This document shows positions 1-9,699 of a stretch of DNA of 64,000 nt, piece by piece (position 1 is the first letter of the stretch; every line of letters starts with the position of its first letter). The stretch spans positions 146,163,433 to 146,227,432 of the forward strand of contig NC_081824.1 of the NCBI RefSeq assembly GCF_030867095.1, given 5' to 3'. The position numbers were made by a program, and so were the translations under genes. The DNA comes from Alligator mississippiensis. Its lineage: Eukaryota; Chordata; Crocodylia; Alligatoridae. The notes beneath the pieces are model-generated. The model was not told the DNA's origin. It did not search any database and was given only the letters and a program-made list of their open reading frames with translations.

Positions 1-1110
1 GTCGATTGTTTCTGCATCCCATCAGAAGGTTTATCTGGGACAATTTGATGGGCCTCTTTACTCCTCACTTTTATCACACCCACAGAAGGAGTGCTTGATA
101 GACTATCTGCCAGTTCAAATCCCTGTACACATTCTGGAGGTCTTTGTGGAAGATTCACTCCCATACGGCCTGAGCACTATCACTGGGTAGTAAGTCCATG
201 GGTGGCAGACTGTCTCTTGACCTTACCATCTCCTGCATTTCAGGACCTTGTAGAACCATGTCTTCTCCATGATCCAGGCACTTGAGCTGGGTGGTATGTA
301 AACCCACCAGTGTCACAGCAGGTTTCCTGAAAAGTATCTTACAAAGCAGGCTATTTTGGATTCTTCTCCAGACACCAATTTGCAGAACATCTGTCATTCC
401 TTGGCCCCCAGTTCATTTGACCATGTACAGTGTGGTTCTTGGAACCTTTTCCCATCTGGTGCCCCAGAAGAAGATGCACTTAGTTCTCTGGATTCTATGG
501 GTAACTTGCTCGGAGGGATGGAAGACCAGTGTGCTGTACAGAAGCACTGGTACCAACACCACCCTCACATGCCACACACTCCCCCCTTTCCCCACTGACA
601 GGTGGCACGCTTGCCATAATACCAGGCTCTGTTTCATTTTGGCATCAGTCTTTTCCCATGCCCTCTATCCAGTCAGCTGTGGGTCAAACTCCACCCTGAG
701 GATTTTTATCACCCCCTCATGGAAACAGAGACACCCAGGGTCACAGGTCCCTGAGGTTACCTGGCGCCAGGTAGGTGCTTTTGCTCATGTTGAGCTTGTC
801 CCCCACCAATGCTCTGTATATTTAAGTATGTTGTAACACTCTTTCCACTGACCACTTGTCCCTGAAGATAGCATTTAGGTCATCCATGTGGGTAAGGACC
901 CTCATTTCATCCTTGTTACTCCCAGGGATCTCTATTCCATCGAATCTGGGGTCCACCTGAGCCGCTGGATTAGTGGTTCCATCATGCAGATAAACAGGAT
1001 TGGGGAAAGTGGGAAGTCCTGCCAGATGCCTGACTCCAAAGCAAACAGGATGACAGGGACCCATTTACCAACACTCAGCTGTTCATTTTGGTGTACAGTG
1101 TCTTTCTCCA
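1..1110 (-). pseudogene. Tx1-type LINE ORF2 fragment: reverse transcriptase and C-terminal part
   Basis: Conceptual minus-strand translation, spread over several frames, resembles the second half of the reverse transcriptase of Tx1-clade LINEs. About 1000-1050 gives a block like the RT motif before the catalytic aspartates (FPLSPILF). About 890-910 gives HMDDLN, the position of the usual Y/MADD catalytic box with both Asp present. Downstream, near 430-480, comes a segment resembling the conserved region with HQMGKGSK in place of the family's FLWGSKME. The copy is cut by the left window edge and carries stops and frame changes, so it is not functional. It lies directly behind ORF1 on the same strand (1140-2128), with the endonuclease and first half of RT missing between them. 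Assignment to Tx1 rather than another L1-like clade is from remembered family motifs. Confidence 0.65.
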
Positions 1111-1139
1111 GATGATGAAGATTGGGGGAATAGGTGGCA

Positions 1140-2128
1140 TGGTTTCTTTCCTTTCTTCTTTATCTACCCTTTCCAGTTCCTTAGCCAAATCCTTCTCCCC
1201 CTTCTGTTTTCTGAGGTCCTCAAACATCTTTCTTAGTACTGTCACATTTTCTTGTGTATGGGTTAGGTTCTCCTTTTCTGAGGGGTCCTCTCCTTCTGCT
1301 TCCTCCTTTTCCCGGACTTTTTTGACTCCCTTCTCCTCTGTTCCTGTTGGGGAGGCAGGGGTCAGGCATAGAGGAGGGTGGGGGCTTAGATTTCTGTGTT
1401 CGTCTGTTTGTTCTTGCTTTTCCCTATGTTAGCATAGCAATCTTTAAAAACATGCCCCTCTACTCCACACAAACTGCATCACCAGTCCTACTTACAATCG
1501 TAAACTTTGTGTCCTTTTTCTTTGCACATGGCACAAATTTTAGTTGTGCATTGTGCCCCTAGGTGCCAGTACATTTATGGCAGAGCGTCAGTTGTCCCTG
1601 GTAGAAGATGAAACTCCTGTGGGGTCCCAAGGAGTTTGGGGGTGGGGGAGGGAGTGTTGCACCTTATCTGGGTTCCTGGGCTTGCTTTCCAATATTGCTC
1701 TGGCTTTCCAGGCTCCCATCCATAGTCCATGCCTGTCTATAACTTTCCCTACTTTTTCTCAATATCTTCTAAGCCAAAAATGAACATCTGCTCCTCTTAT
1801 TTTTGCTGTGTACATCTGGACTATAATCAGTTTCTCTCCTCTCCTGCCTCCTCCAACAAATTCAATACCTTTCAGAAGCAGATTTCCTTTGTCTGTTTCC
1901 AGCTGCTGCCAGAAATCTAATCTCATCTTAGAGTCTTTGAAGCCCAGTTTAAAATTCACCCCATTTTGTATGCAAAACAGGCCATGCAAATTTCTCAATT
2001 TTGCTTTTAGAACATCCTTCATGATCTTGACTATGAAGTCATCTCTCTCCAGGGTCTGCTTTTCTTGATTCCAGGGGCGCATTCTTCACCAGGACCTTCA
2101 CTGGGAAGTTGATTTTATTTGTCTCCAT
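1140..2128 (-). pseudogene. Tx1-type LINE ORF1 (gag-like nucleic acid-binding protein), broken
   Basis: Reading the minus strand from an ATG at 2128, the translation follows the layout of Tx1-family ORF1 proteins, which resemble vertebrate ZCCHC3. An RNA-binding-like domain lies at about 2080-1760 (LFCIQNGVNFKLGF, then the strand VQMYTAKIRGADVHFWLRRY). Next come the signature HGLWMGAWKARAIL (about 1720-1680), a remnant of the QGQLTLCHKC zinc knuckle (about 1600-1540), and a charged Glu/Lys-rich tail (about 1330-1150). The first 107 codons from 2082 are open, but the knuckle region needs a frame change. In active elements ORF1 binds the LINE RNA to form the retrotransposition particle. The tail runs almost directly into RT sequence, implying a large internal deletion. 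Confidence 0.68.
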
Positions 2129-2139
2129 GCTTTGTGGTC

Positions 2140-3160
2140 TAGTGACACTGGGGTTCAGGATCTTTGCTCCTCATCATGCCTCATGCAAGGGCCAGCCCAA
2201 GTTTCTATATTTGAACTAACAAGAATAGATACCAAACTCAAAATTAAAGCATCTTCCTGATCCAGGGAAAACCACCTTGTTGATCATGTTATCTCCCTGG
2301 CCTGGTAAGAGAGAATACAAACCATGTATGATATGAGTCCAAAGCCAAAAGGCTCATGATTCACTATATAGTCATTGGTCTGGGCCCCACTAGAGTCAAC
2401 AGCATTTCAAGCCATGGTAACCTCACAGTTCAGCTCTGCTCAGTATGTGTGTGTACTCCAGATACCTCTCACAAAATATGAGCTAATTAGCCCCCCAGTC
2501 ATGACTGGAACTAGGTGTTCTTGTCATGAGTCCTGGGAATCCTACAAAAATATATACACACGAGGCCCTGGGCAACTGGGTTCAGCTTCACCTCATGGAG
2601 GGTGGGGTCAAACAAATATACAATAGGCTGAGAAAGTGGCCAACAGAAAAATTCGGAGCAAACCATTTGGGGCCCTGTTTGGTGAAGTTTGCCAGATATT
2701 AAAAGATTGTGGAGTAACAGAAATCATCCAAATTAGGAAAGAAAGCCACAGCTCACTTGGGGTATTAAAGAGGAAGTTGACATGTATACCATATAGTGGC
2801 TCACCATAACTTGAAAGAGTCAGTGCTGAGGGGAACTGCACTCAGTGGGCATTACCATATATCTTTTTCAAATGGATGACATTAACCTATTCTTGTGGTA
2901 GGTGCTCATCAGTGGCATAGATTCTTGGCTAAGATAAAGTGTAGCAGCCCAGTTGTATTGCATTGATTAATGTCCAGAGCACTGGAATGGAGGAGGAGGA
3001 GGAGTTCTTGGAGCTTGGAATAGCATAAGTGGCAGTTTTGGAAAGGAAAGGGGACCAAGAGAGGAGAAATAAATTGGAGAGTGTAAATGAAGATTGAGAG
3101 TCTGATGGAGAACAGACAAAGGTGAGAAAGGGGGAATGAAAAAAGGTAGGAAAGAAAGGT
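2140..3160. other. Spacer between two head-to-head Tx1 LINE copies
   Basis: No gene is recognised. Being upstream of both ORF1 copies, it may hold their 5' untranslated regions plus older DNA. A plus-strand stretch at about 2635-2820 reads open with a protein-like composition (for example FGALFGEVCQILKDCGV) but I could not match it to a family. Confidence 0.35.
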
Positions 3161-4120
3161 GTGGTGGGATCTGTGGTTTTGGAGGAGGCTTTACTCGCAA
3201 CTAGGGAAGAGTCCAGTCATCAGGAAAAACAGAAGAGGAGATCAGTGATTGAAGGGAAGAATAAGACTAGTGGGAGGAATAAGCCAGACCCACAAAGAGA
3301 AAGAAGATGGGAAGAAGTGAGAGAGAGAGCAGCAAATAATGTGTGCCTGAGAATAAGTGCAGTTTTAACAGGGGAAGGAGAACAGAGAAGTCAGAAGATG
3401 AATAGATATGAATTTATAGAAAGAATATTGTATAGATGTTAAAGTAGAACTTTTGAATGGCCTTTCCTAACTGGAAGTCTTGGCAATTTTAGTATTGGAG
3501 CCAAGAAGGTTATGAGGACTTTTGGAAGATGCATGCAGCAGTGGGCGAGAGAGAAGTACTTAAAGGTATAAGATTTATGCAAGAGAAAAGACAAGAGAAG
3601 GGCAATAATTATTTGAATGTACATGGAGCTACTTGAGATGGGGGAGATAGAAAAATGGTTGAAGAATTATGTACATAAAGTTATGTATGTTGAGAAGATA
3701 TACAATAAATATGGTATATGGACAGGATCGTGGAGAGCTCGAGTGGTAATGAGGGCAGACGAGAGGAGTCCCAGTAGGATAACGCATCTACTATCAGTAA
3801 TCCAAGTAGGGCCACACCAAGGGTTTACAATGTATTTCAGACAGCCTAAACTCTGTAACAAGTGCAGAAAGGAAGGACATCTGGCTGCATACTGCTGGTA
3901 CACAATATGCTACAGATGTGAAAGGAAAGGGCACAGGATGGCAGAATGGCAAGAAGTACTGAAATGTGTATTTACAGGGAAGAGGGACACTTACAGAAGC
4001 CATGGTCCTTCTCAAATAAAGCTAGAGATACAGAGGAGAAGTAGGGACAGGAAAGGGAAAGTTGGGAAGAAGTTGAGTCAGAATGTATGACAGTAGAAGA
4101 GATGCCACAAGAGAAGAGCT
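3161..4120 (+). pseudogene. Second Tx1-type LINE ORF1 with CCHC zinc knuckles, broken
   Basis: The plus strand encodes the same kind of ORF1 protein as the minus copy at 1140-2128. RYEFIERILYRC (about 3407-3442) matches the start of the conserved domain. Its middle (3440-3615) is readable only with frame changes. A 157-codon open stretch at 3617-4090 then carries the signature YGIWTGSWRARVVMR and the zinc knuckles. Knuckle 1 is an intact C-X2-C-X4-H-X4-C at 3853-3894. Knuckle 2 at about 3910-3951 keeps C, C and H but has Trp for the last Cys. The third, around 3955-4000, is degenerate. The two ORF1 copies are only moderately alike, so they are separate insertions and not halves of one inverted element. 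No ORF2 follows on this strand. Confidence 0.7.
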
Positions 4121-4321
4121 GGGGAGGAAGAGAGTAGAATTTCAGTAGTCAAAGCAGTACACAAAAGGTTGTTGGCTAGTTGTGTGTTAATGTAGATTCT
4201 TGTAGTTGTTTTATTATAAAGAAAGGTTCCTATCAGCTTTTTTGGCACCAGGGCAGGGTGTCAGAGCTTGTTCCAGTCTCTCTCTGAGTGCTGGCCTAGT
4301 ATTGCAGTACCTCCAGGCCCA

Positions 4322-4555
4322 CAGTTCATTTCCTCCTGTAGCTACAGCACATTAAGGTAGTACCTGTAATTACAGGTACTAAACTTAATGTGCCGTAATC
4401 AGTGCTATTACGCATTAGCACTGGTGCATGCTTTTTTGGTGATGCTAATGAACAGTAGACTAATTCTACTGAGCATTAGCATAGGTTTTGCCTGCTGCAC
4501 TAACACGCAGTAGAATAGACACTGTGCTCAAAGTGTCTTGAGTAGATGTACCCAG
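4322..4555. repeat. Miniature transposon-like repeat of the Harbinger-related type
   Basis: AT-rich sequence contains repeated short motifs of the kind acattaaggtagtacctg and acaggtactaaacttaatgt, which form an internal inverted repeat. It ends in gagtagatgtaccca, the outer terminus also found at 46059-46072. It resembles the subterminal sequences of the Harbinger copies at 16859 and 28953. The left end is not clear. Confidence 0.4.
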
Positions 4556-4639
4556 GGTTGGTTGTATTTAATCAACTGCATAGGTGGTTTCCATTATTAA
4601 TCACATGCTGCTTTTAGTAGCAGTTCAAAGACAAAAATT

Positions 4640-4750
4640 GTATTTAATGCAATTTCCTTGTATGTGAATGTAAGACAAGGGATTTTTTTTCCCCATGTTG
4701 ATTGGGGAGGAAAGTGTCATCTTATATTTGAGTAAGTATGGTAGTACTGA
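4640..4750 (-). repeat. Terminal fragment of a TIR DNA transposon (ACCGTATTT-like family)
   Basis: On the minus strand this reads ctaccatacttactcaaata followed by taagatgacactttcc. That is similar to the terminal inverted repeats of the element at 39559-40122 and to the right end at about 35855-35930. Only one end is present. The superfamily is not resolved. Confidence 0.35.
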
Positions 4751-5061
4751 TTTTCCATGAGCAGCAATAAACACTTCTCATGGTTGTCTTAGACAGTCAG
4801 TATATATGTGCCTTTTCCATATAGAGTTTTTTTCCCCCTTTATATTTCACAGATGTGTTATTAAGGAAGACTTAGCAGCAGCTATATTCTTTGGCACTCA
4901 TTCACATAACCACATGATCTATCATTTATTTTATTTTTTTCCATTCTTCTCTTATATGAATTCTTCATTCTTTTTCAGTGACAGCATGCTTAAGTGGCAG
5001 AATTCATCATTTGACCCTTTGTAGACAAGAGGTCCAATTCTAAAAACAAGTATTCAGTCAC

Positions 5062-5067
5062 TTTATT
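5062..5067 (-). promoter_or_regulatory. Possible polyadenylation signal AATAAA (minus strand)
   Basis: TTTATT on the plus strand is AATAAA on the minus strand, about 200 bases past the stop of the candidate exon at 5268-5505. AATAAA is common by chance in AT-rich DNA, so it only supports that exon weakly. Confidence 0.25.
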
Positions 5068-5267
5068 TTAGGCATATGACAAGGCTCATTAATGTTAATG
5101 AAGTTGCTTCTGTGACACGAATTAAATACTTGCATAACTTTGCAAGAAAGGGATTTACAGTCTTAAAAATGTAAGCGTATGCTAATAGAATTTTATAAGC
5201 AGAGTCAGAACCAATATTAGCTCAGGGAAAAAACAAACACCAACAACAAACACAGAAGGGTGTACTT

Positions 5268-5505
5268 CTAAGGTTGACTTCCAAAATAAGCTCCGCCCTT
5301 GTAAACTGCCAGTTTTAGATGATCTTCACACAGAAGAGACAACCGTTTAAAATATGATCCTGTAGGTCTTTGGGCTATACTGTGTTCCATTAGTTTGGCA
5401 GCTTTACCATGGGATTTGAATATCTCATGAGCTCTTCTGTACAACTGAGTTTTGACTCTTTCTGCATGAGTGGTGATGCCTCTCAAATGGCCACCTACTC
5501 AAAAG
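5268..5505 (-). CDS. Possible host terminal coding exon, unidentified
   Basis: The minus strand is open from about 5505 to a stop at 5268, giving about 78 residues of balanced, non-repetitive composition ending KLAVYKGGAYFGSQP. The open frame is preceded on the minus strand by a plausible splice acceptor (pyrimidine-leaning tract ending gag-tag just above 5505). About 200 bases after the stop there is an AATAAA on the minus strand (5062-5067), as expected for a last exon with its 3' untranslated region. I do not recognise the protein. It does not resemble the transposon proteins elsewhere in the window. If real, the rest of the gene lies at higher coordinates. It could also be a chance open frame or an unrecognised repeat. 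Confidence 0.33.
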
Positions 5506-5814
5506 ATCAAAATGATATGCCACTAACATTAAATTTTACAGACCTGTGACCCACCCTTTCGTTTCTTAATCGACCCATGGAAGAGTTACCAGTATAAACC
5601 TCAGACAAATTAAAGATTATCTCCTAAATGAGACAGATGTGGGCATCTTGCACTCTCAGGGCTCTTGCTGATTCAAAATAAGACATCTGTTTAGAACACC
5701 AAAAGTACATCTGAAAAATAAAGACATTTTGGCTGTGATTCAGCGAAATGATTCCCATTGTCTTCAACAGATTTGAATTAATCCCTTCTCTATACTCTAT
5801 CAAAAAATAGAATG

Positions 5815-6335
5815 GTGGAAAAAATAAGCAAAAAGGTATCTCAGAGGGTCATGTAGTCCAACCCCCTACTCAAGATTCTCTAAGCTATCCTGGCCAAGTG
5901 CTTGCCTAACTTGTTCTTTAAAATTTTCCAAGGGTAGAAATTCCACTACTTCTCAAATAATCTGTTCCAGTGCTTAACCACCCCAATAGTTGTGATGTTC
6001 TTCCTAATATCCCACCTAAGTTCCTCATTTCAAATTCAGACCATTTCTCCTTTTTCTGTTCCTTTTGGATTCAGGGACTAATATAGCCCCATCTTTTTTA
6101 CTACTACCCTTCATATATTTCAACACTGCTATTAAATCTCCTTTCAGCCTCCCCTTCCGCAGCCTAAGTAATCACAGTTCTTCCAACGTTCTCATAGGTT
6201 GTGTTTCCTAAACTGCTAATAATTTTTTCTGTTCTACTTTAGACTCATGACAATTTTCTACACCTTTGTTGAAGTGTGGTGCTCAAAATGGGACACAATA
6301 TTCCAGGTTAGGCTTCACCAGTGTTAAAGTGGAAG
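5815..6335 (-). mobile_element. Old CR1 LINE 3' fragment
   Basis: On the minus strand this is the end of a CR1 element. The plus strand shows the typical antisense CR1 order: agagggtcatgtagtccaac near 5840, the segment around ccacttctcaaataatctgt near 5945, the block ending cctaatatcccacctaag, and cctttcagcctccccttc near 6140. The copy ends near gctcaaaatgggacacaata (about 6280-6335). No octamer tail survives and divergence looks high, so this is one of the older CR1 copies here. No usable reading frame remains. Confidence 0.7.
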
Positions 6336-6339
6336 TATT

Positions 6340-6900
6340 GAGCCCTTGAGATGAAAGGAGCTATGAAAATACAAAATATTATTACTACATAAGTGACATA
6401 GCTGGTGAAAATGGACAATTAACCAAAAACTTGTTTCAAAATTTTGATCAAATATTGATATTTAAAATAGGTTGGACAACTTATTTTCCTGTTTTTTTTC
6501 ACTCCCAATTTTGAACTGTGAAGGAAAGTATAAGTGTGAAAAAAGGTAAAAAGTAAAAGAAAAAGTCAGTTCTTGGAGTATAGCTGGACAACTGGAAGCA
6601 GAATTTCTGGAAGACTTGAAACAAAAAGTCTGTTATGAAATTGTCATTCCAAATGTACAGATTTCACAATTCAGATACTTAAATACAAATAATCCTTACT
6701 ATTGTTGTGAGGTTTTTTGTTTTGTTTTGTTTTGTTTTGTTTTGTTCTTGGAATGAGACTTCCAAACTTTTTTGTAATTTCATCATTCCAAAACAAAAAA
6801 ATGAAGAGCTTCTGAAAAGAGTTTTTTTCAGAAGATATCAATTCATCAAAACCTCAGTTTTTTTGTAGACACCTAATAGTTTTGAAAATACTAACACTTT
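6340..6900. other. AT-rich stretch without recognised feature
   Basis: Apart from a GTTTT pentamer run at about 6712-6746, I see no gene, TIR pair or LINE homology here. Confidence 0.4.
6712..6746. repeat. (GTTTT)n microsatellite
   Basis: About six copies of the pentamer GTTTT follow a slightly irregular start. It could be an A-rich retroposon tail on the minus strand, but no body adjoins it. Confidence 0.85.
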
Positions 6901-6904
6901 AAGT

Positions 6905-7015
6905 GGGACTCCAGAATGGATTGTCTAGTCAAAATCCCTGGAATAGCCATTAGGCCAGTAGCTGGCAGAGTTGAATGTTCTAACCACTGGCCTATTAGCA
7001 ATTCTGAAGTGAATC
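6905..7015 (-). repeat. tRNA-derived SINE-like fragment
   Basis: On the minus strand the sequence ggccagtggttagaacattc resembles a Pol III A box in a tRNA-like head. About 40 bases later a weak B-box-like ggattttgacta occurs. A similar pattern occurs at 62040-62190. It is old and incomplete, and the family is not named. Confidence 0.35.
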
Positions 7016-7424
7016 TGCCTTATAACCGCTCTCTTTTTTATTCATGAAAAATTTTTAAAGGTTTCTGTTTGGTCTTTATACAGAATAGAAACAGCTTTGA
7101 AATCTCAGGCCATATACAGAAGTTACACTTATTGCACAGTAGGCGAGCAGAAAGTGCTTTTACAGTCGTAACCAAACAGATGGTCAAAACACATAGAGCA
7201 CTGTAAAAATGGTGGATCCCACTCTAAGATAACCCTGGATGGATGTGGTATCAAACTTCAGCACTGTAAGAGTGCCATAACAAATGTGTACCAGATCCCA
7301 TTGCGCCTCATGTTAGGTTGCATTCCTCTGGCAACCCATGTTGCTTTGTGGCACCCCAATCAAGGGGCAACAGGTTAGCTTTGGCCAGAGTTCACGTGGT
7401 CTGCCCAAGTAGTGGGCCAACCCC

Positions 7425-7795
7425 ACCCCTTGGGCTGTCACTGACAAGTCAGCAAAGTGTCTGTTTCCAACCACTGCCCTTGTTCCCTCCAGTCAGCTAT
7501 AAACCATTGTCTTTTATTATCACTTAGTGTGTGGATTCCATGTACCCTGTCTGGGCATTTGTAAAGATTGCAGCTTTCAATTAAGTGCTGTTTACTGGGC
7601 ACCGCATTCACAGAGGGGGCTGTCCAACATGTTCTTCTTGTATAGTGTTGTTTTGAAGTGTCCATATCCAGATCTCAGTCTATTCAGCTTGACCCATGCT
7701 TCTTTATCAAGATTGTACCCAATGGGGGACACATTTGATGTTGGTATAAAATGCTGTAGGAACAGATTTCATACTAGATTACTCTGAATGATCAT
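7425..7795 (-). pseudogene. LINE ORF2 C-terminal zinc-knuckle region, broken
   Basis: The minus strand reads KEAWVKLNRLRSGYGHFKTT, then LYKKNMLDSPLCECGAQ (about 7715-7600), then in a shifted frame LIESCNLYKCPDRVHGIHTL (about 7580-7520). This matches a pattern I know from the far C-terminal end of non-LTR retrotransposon polymerases: W..LNRLR.G.GR......G....P.C.CG, followed by the H/C pair and CPL.......G.H. Two Cys of the knuckle are present and stops interrupt the frame. No RT domain of the same strand adjoins it, so it is an isolated fragment. The LINE clade is not resolved, and it does not look like CR1. Confidence 0.5.
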
Positions 7796-7959
7796 TTCTT
7801 TTCCATTCACCCCACCCCTTATCTAAAGTCAGTGAAACACACAAGGCCACAGACACAGCCTACCAAGCTCTCTGCAGACCCAGAAACCTGGCAGCAAGGG
7901 AAAAGGTTAGGGTTTGTCTTCTTATGTCACTTGGTTTAATGTCATAGAGTGCAGGGAAT

Positions 7960-8990
7960 ACATCTGTGTGGGTGTGGGCCTAAGGCACATTAAGGCAATT
8001 TAGGCATGTGTTTATATGTGGATGCCTTAAGGTGCTTTAACACAGATCACTGGGCTGCCTTCCCTGGTCAGCACTCTAGACAGCCCCCGGAAGCCCGCTG
8101 CAGTGTAGCCAGGCAGTGCAGCCCAGCACCAGCTGAAGGGGTGGGAGCCTCCAGCCCCCCTAGATGCAGTTAGCCTGGCACCAGCCCCAGCTCTAACCTC
8201 CTCCCCACGTTCCTGCCTCCCCAGTGTCAGACAAAAGTGGGCTGGAACTAAGCCCACAGGGCCCTGCGCTGCCACTCGGTGCTGCCAACAAGAAGTGGTG
8301 GGTGCTGTTCTGCAAGTATAGATGCAGGAGTGGCAGTTCTTGCAGCAGCAATCCTTGGCAGGTTTGCTGGCTGGCAATGCAGTCCTGTGGGGCAGGATCC
8401 TTTACTGCATGCCTGGGATTCAGGTGCCCTTAGAAGCCTGTGCAGGAGCTCCCTCCCAGGACAGCAGGTAGGCTGGGACTGTATCTTCCCCAGTATGCGG
8501 CCTGGCTTTCCCAGCTCCACCCACCTCTATCCTGAGTGGCTGCCTGGCCTCTGTGATGGACATGCCCATGGGAGAGGCTACATCAGCTCCTAGGGGCTCT
8601 GCACGGCTCAGACCCACCAGGCTGGGCACAATGCAGCCAGGGCTCAACCTTGGATCAGGATGGCAAAGGAGAGAGCCAAGTCCCTGGCCACATCGCTTTT
8701 TTTAAATTTTGCACACAAGAAGTTTGGGAGCTGCCAAGTTTAGTTAAACTGAGGGGCAGCAGTTTCTCATGCAGCATTTCCCCTGCCACCCCAAAGTTTC
8801 ATGCTGAGCCCCCTGTGGCTGCTGACCCTCTCCCCAACCTCAATGGCATAACCACCCAGTGCAGGCAGGGTCTACTCCCACTCTCTTAATGTTAACTGAG
8901 AAGGCGGTTCCAAGTTCCAGAGCAGGCAGTGTTGCACAGTTTTTGCCTTTTAAAATGCACTAAAAGTTTAGCAGATTCAACATTTGATTA
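7960..8990. repeat. GC-rich unit, probable non-autonomous DNA transposon
   Basis: A block far richer in G+C than its surroundings (8040-8890) is bordered by AT-rich subterminal stretches. These are cctaaggcacattaaggc and ggtgctttaacaca on the left, and ttttaaaatgcactaaaagt on the right. The same architecture (GC-rich filler between short AT ends containing cactttaaag-like words) is seen at 24370-25020 and 35950-36356. Open frames inside are by-products of GC richness. Termini and target duplication were not found. Confidence 0.35.
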
Positions 8991-8993
8991 AAA

Positions 8994-9560
8994 CTAGGCA
9001 TATCTCTTCCTTATGCCACATCCCCTCGGTATGTGTCCCTGTGGGGTTGAGAGAGAGGGGAAGGAGGATAGTGCCCAGGCAGCCTGGATTGTGGGCAGTG
9101 GTGCCCATGATTCAGGGTCAAAGGAGTCCATGGCAGGAGACCCATGGCCTAAAGTGTGCACATGAAGTTCTCCAGCAATACTCATCCAGGGAGGGCGCCT
9201 GGTCCATGCAGGTGAAGAAGCAATCAGCCAGGATTTCACAGTTCTGGACAGTCTGCCATGGTGCGGGGCTGGGGCCACACACATTGGCAAGGAGCTCGCT
9301 CTCTCCCCCATCCCCATGCCACATAAGCCTGCAGTACCAGGCTTGGTTCCATGCTTGAAGTGCTCCTTCTGGTGGTCGATCTGCTTCATATAGGGCCTCA
9401 TGAAGAGGACTGGGGGACTGATGATGTCACTGGTGATGAGATCAGGGACCCTAGGAGTGTAGCATGCACCCTCCATCAGCTTGGGGAACAGGGAATTGTG
9501 TAAGAGGTAGGCATTCATCAGTTGCATGAAAGTTGGTGCTCCAGTTGCATCCCAGAAACC
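8994..9560 (-). pseudogene. Unidentified coding-like stretch, minus strand
   Basis: The minus strand has a 202-codon open frame (9602-8994). Its part at about 9555-9330 looks protein-like: TFMQLMNAYLLHNSLFPKL, then TPRVPDLITSDIISPPVLF, then MRPYMKQIDHQKEHFKHG. A second frame at 9324-9118 continues with protein-like residues (NCEILADCFFTCMDQAPSLD). Switching frames at about 9320 suggests a decayed coding sequence. I do not recognise the protein. It is not Harbinger transposase, RT or Helitron. A processed pseudogene, host exons or an unrecognised transposon gene are all possible. The N-terminal end of the open frame is only translation of the G-run and CA repeat. Confidence 0.3.
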
Positions 9561-9603
9561 GGGGGGGGGGGGGGGTGTGTGCACACGCGCACACACACAC
9601 ACA
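9559..9603. repeat. Poly-G run plus (CA)n microsatellite
   Basis: A G run of more than ten bases is followed by gtgtgtgcacacgcgcacac and further CA units. Confidence 0.9.
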
Positions 9604-9699
9604 CCATCCTGAATACTCTCTCATACACACATGGACACAGAACACAGGACACATTCTGGGAGGCATGCAAGAGGCCCCTCTACCTGCTAACCCAAAAGG

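Noticed and set aside
1088-1432. 114-codon plus-strand Ser/Phe-rich frame
   Set aside because: It is the antisense shadow of the charged Glu/Lys-rich tail of the Tx1 ORF1.
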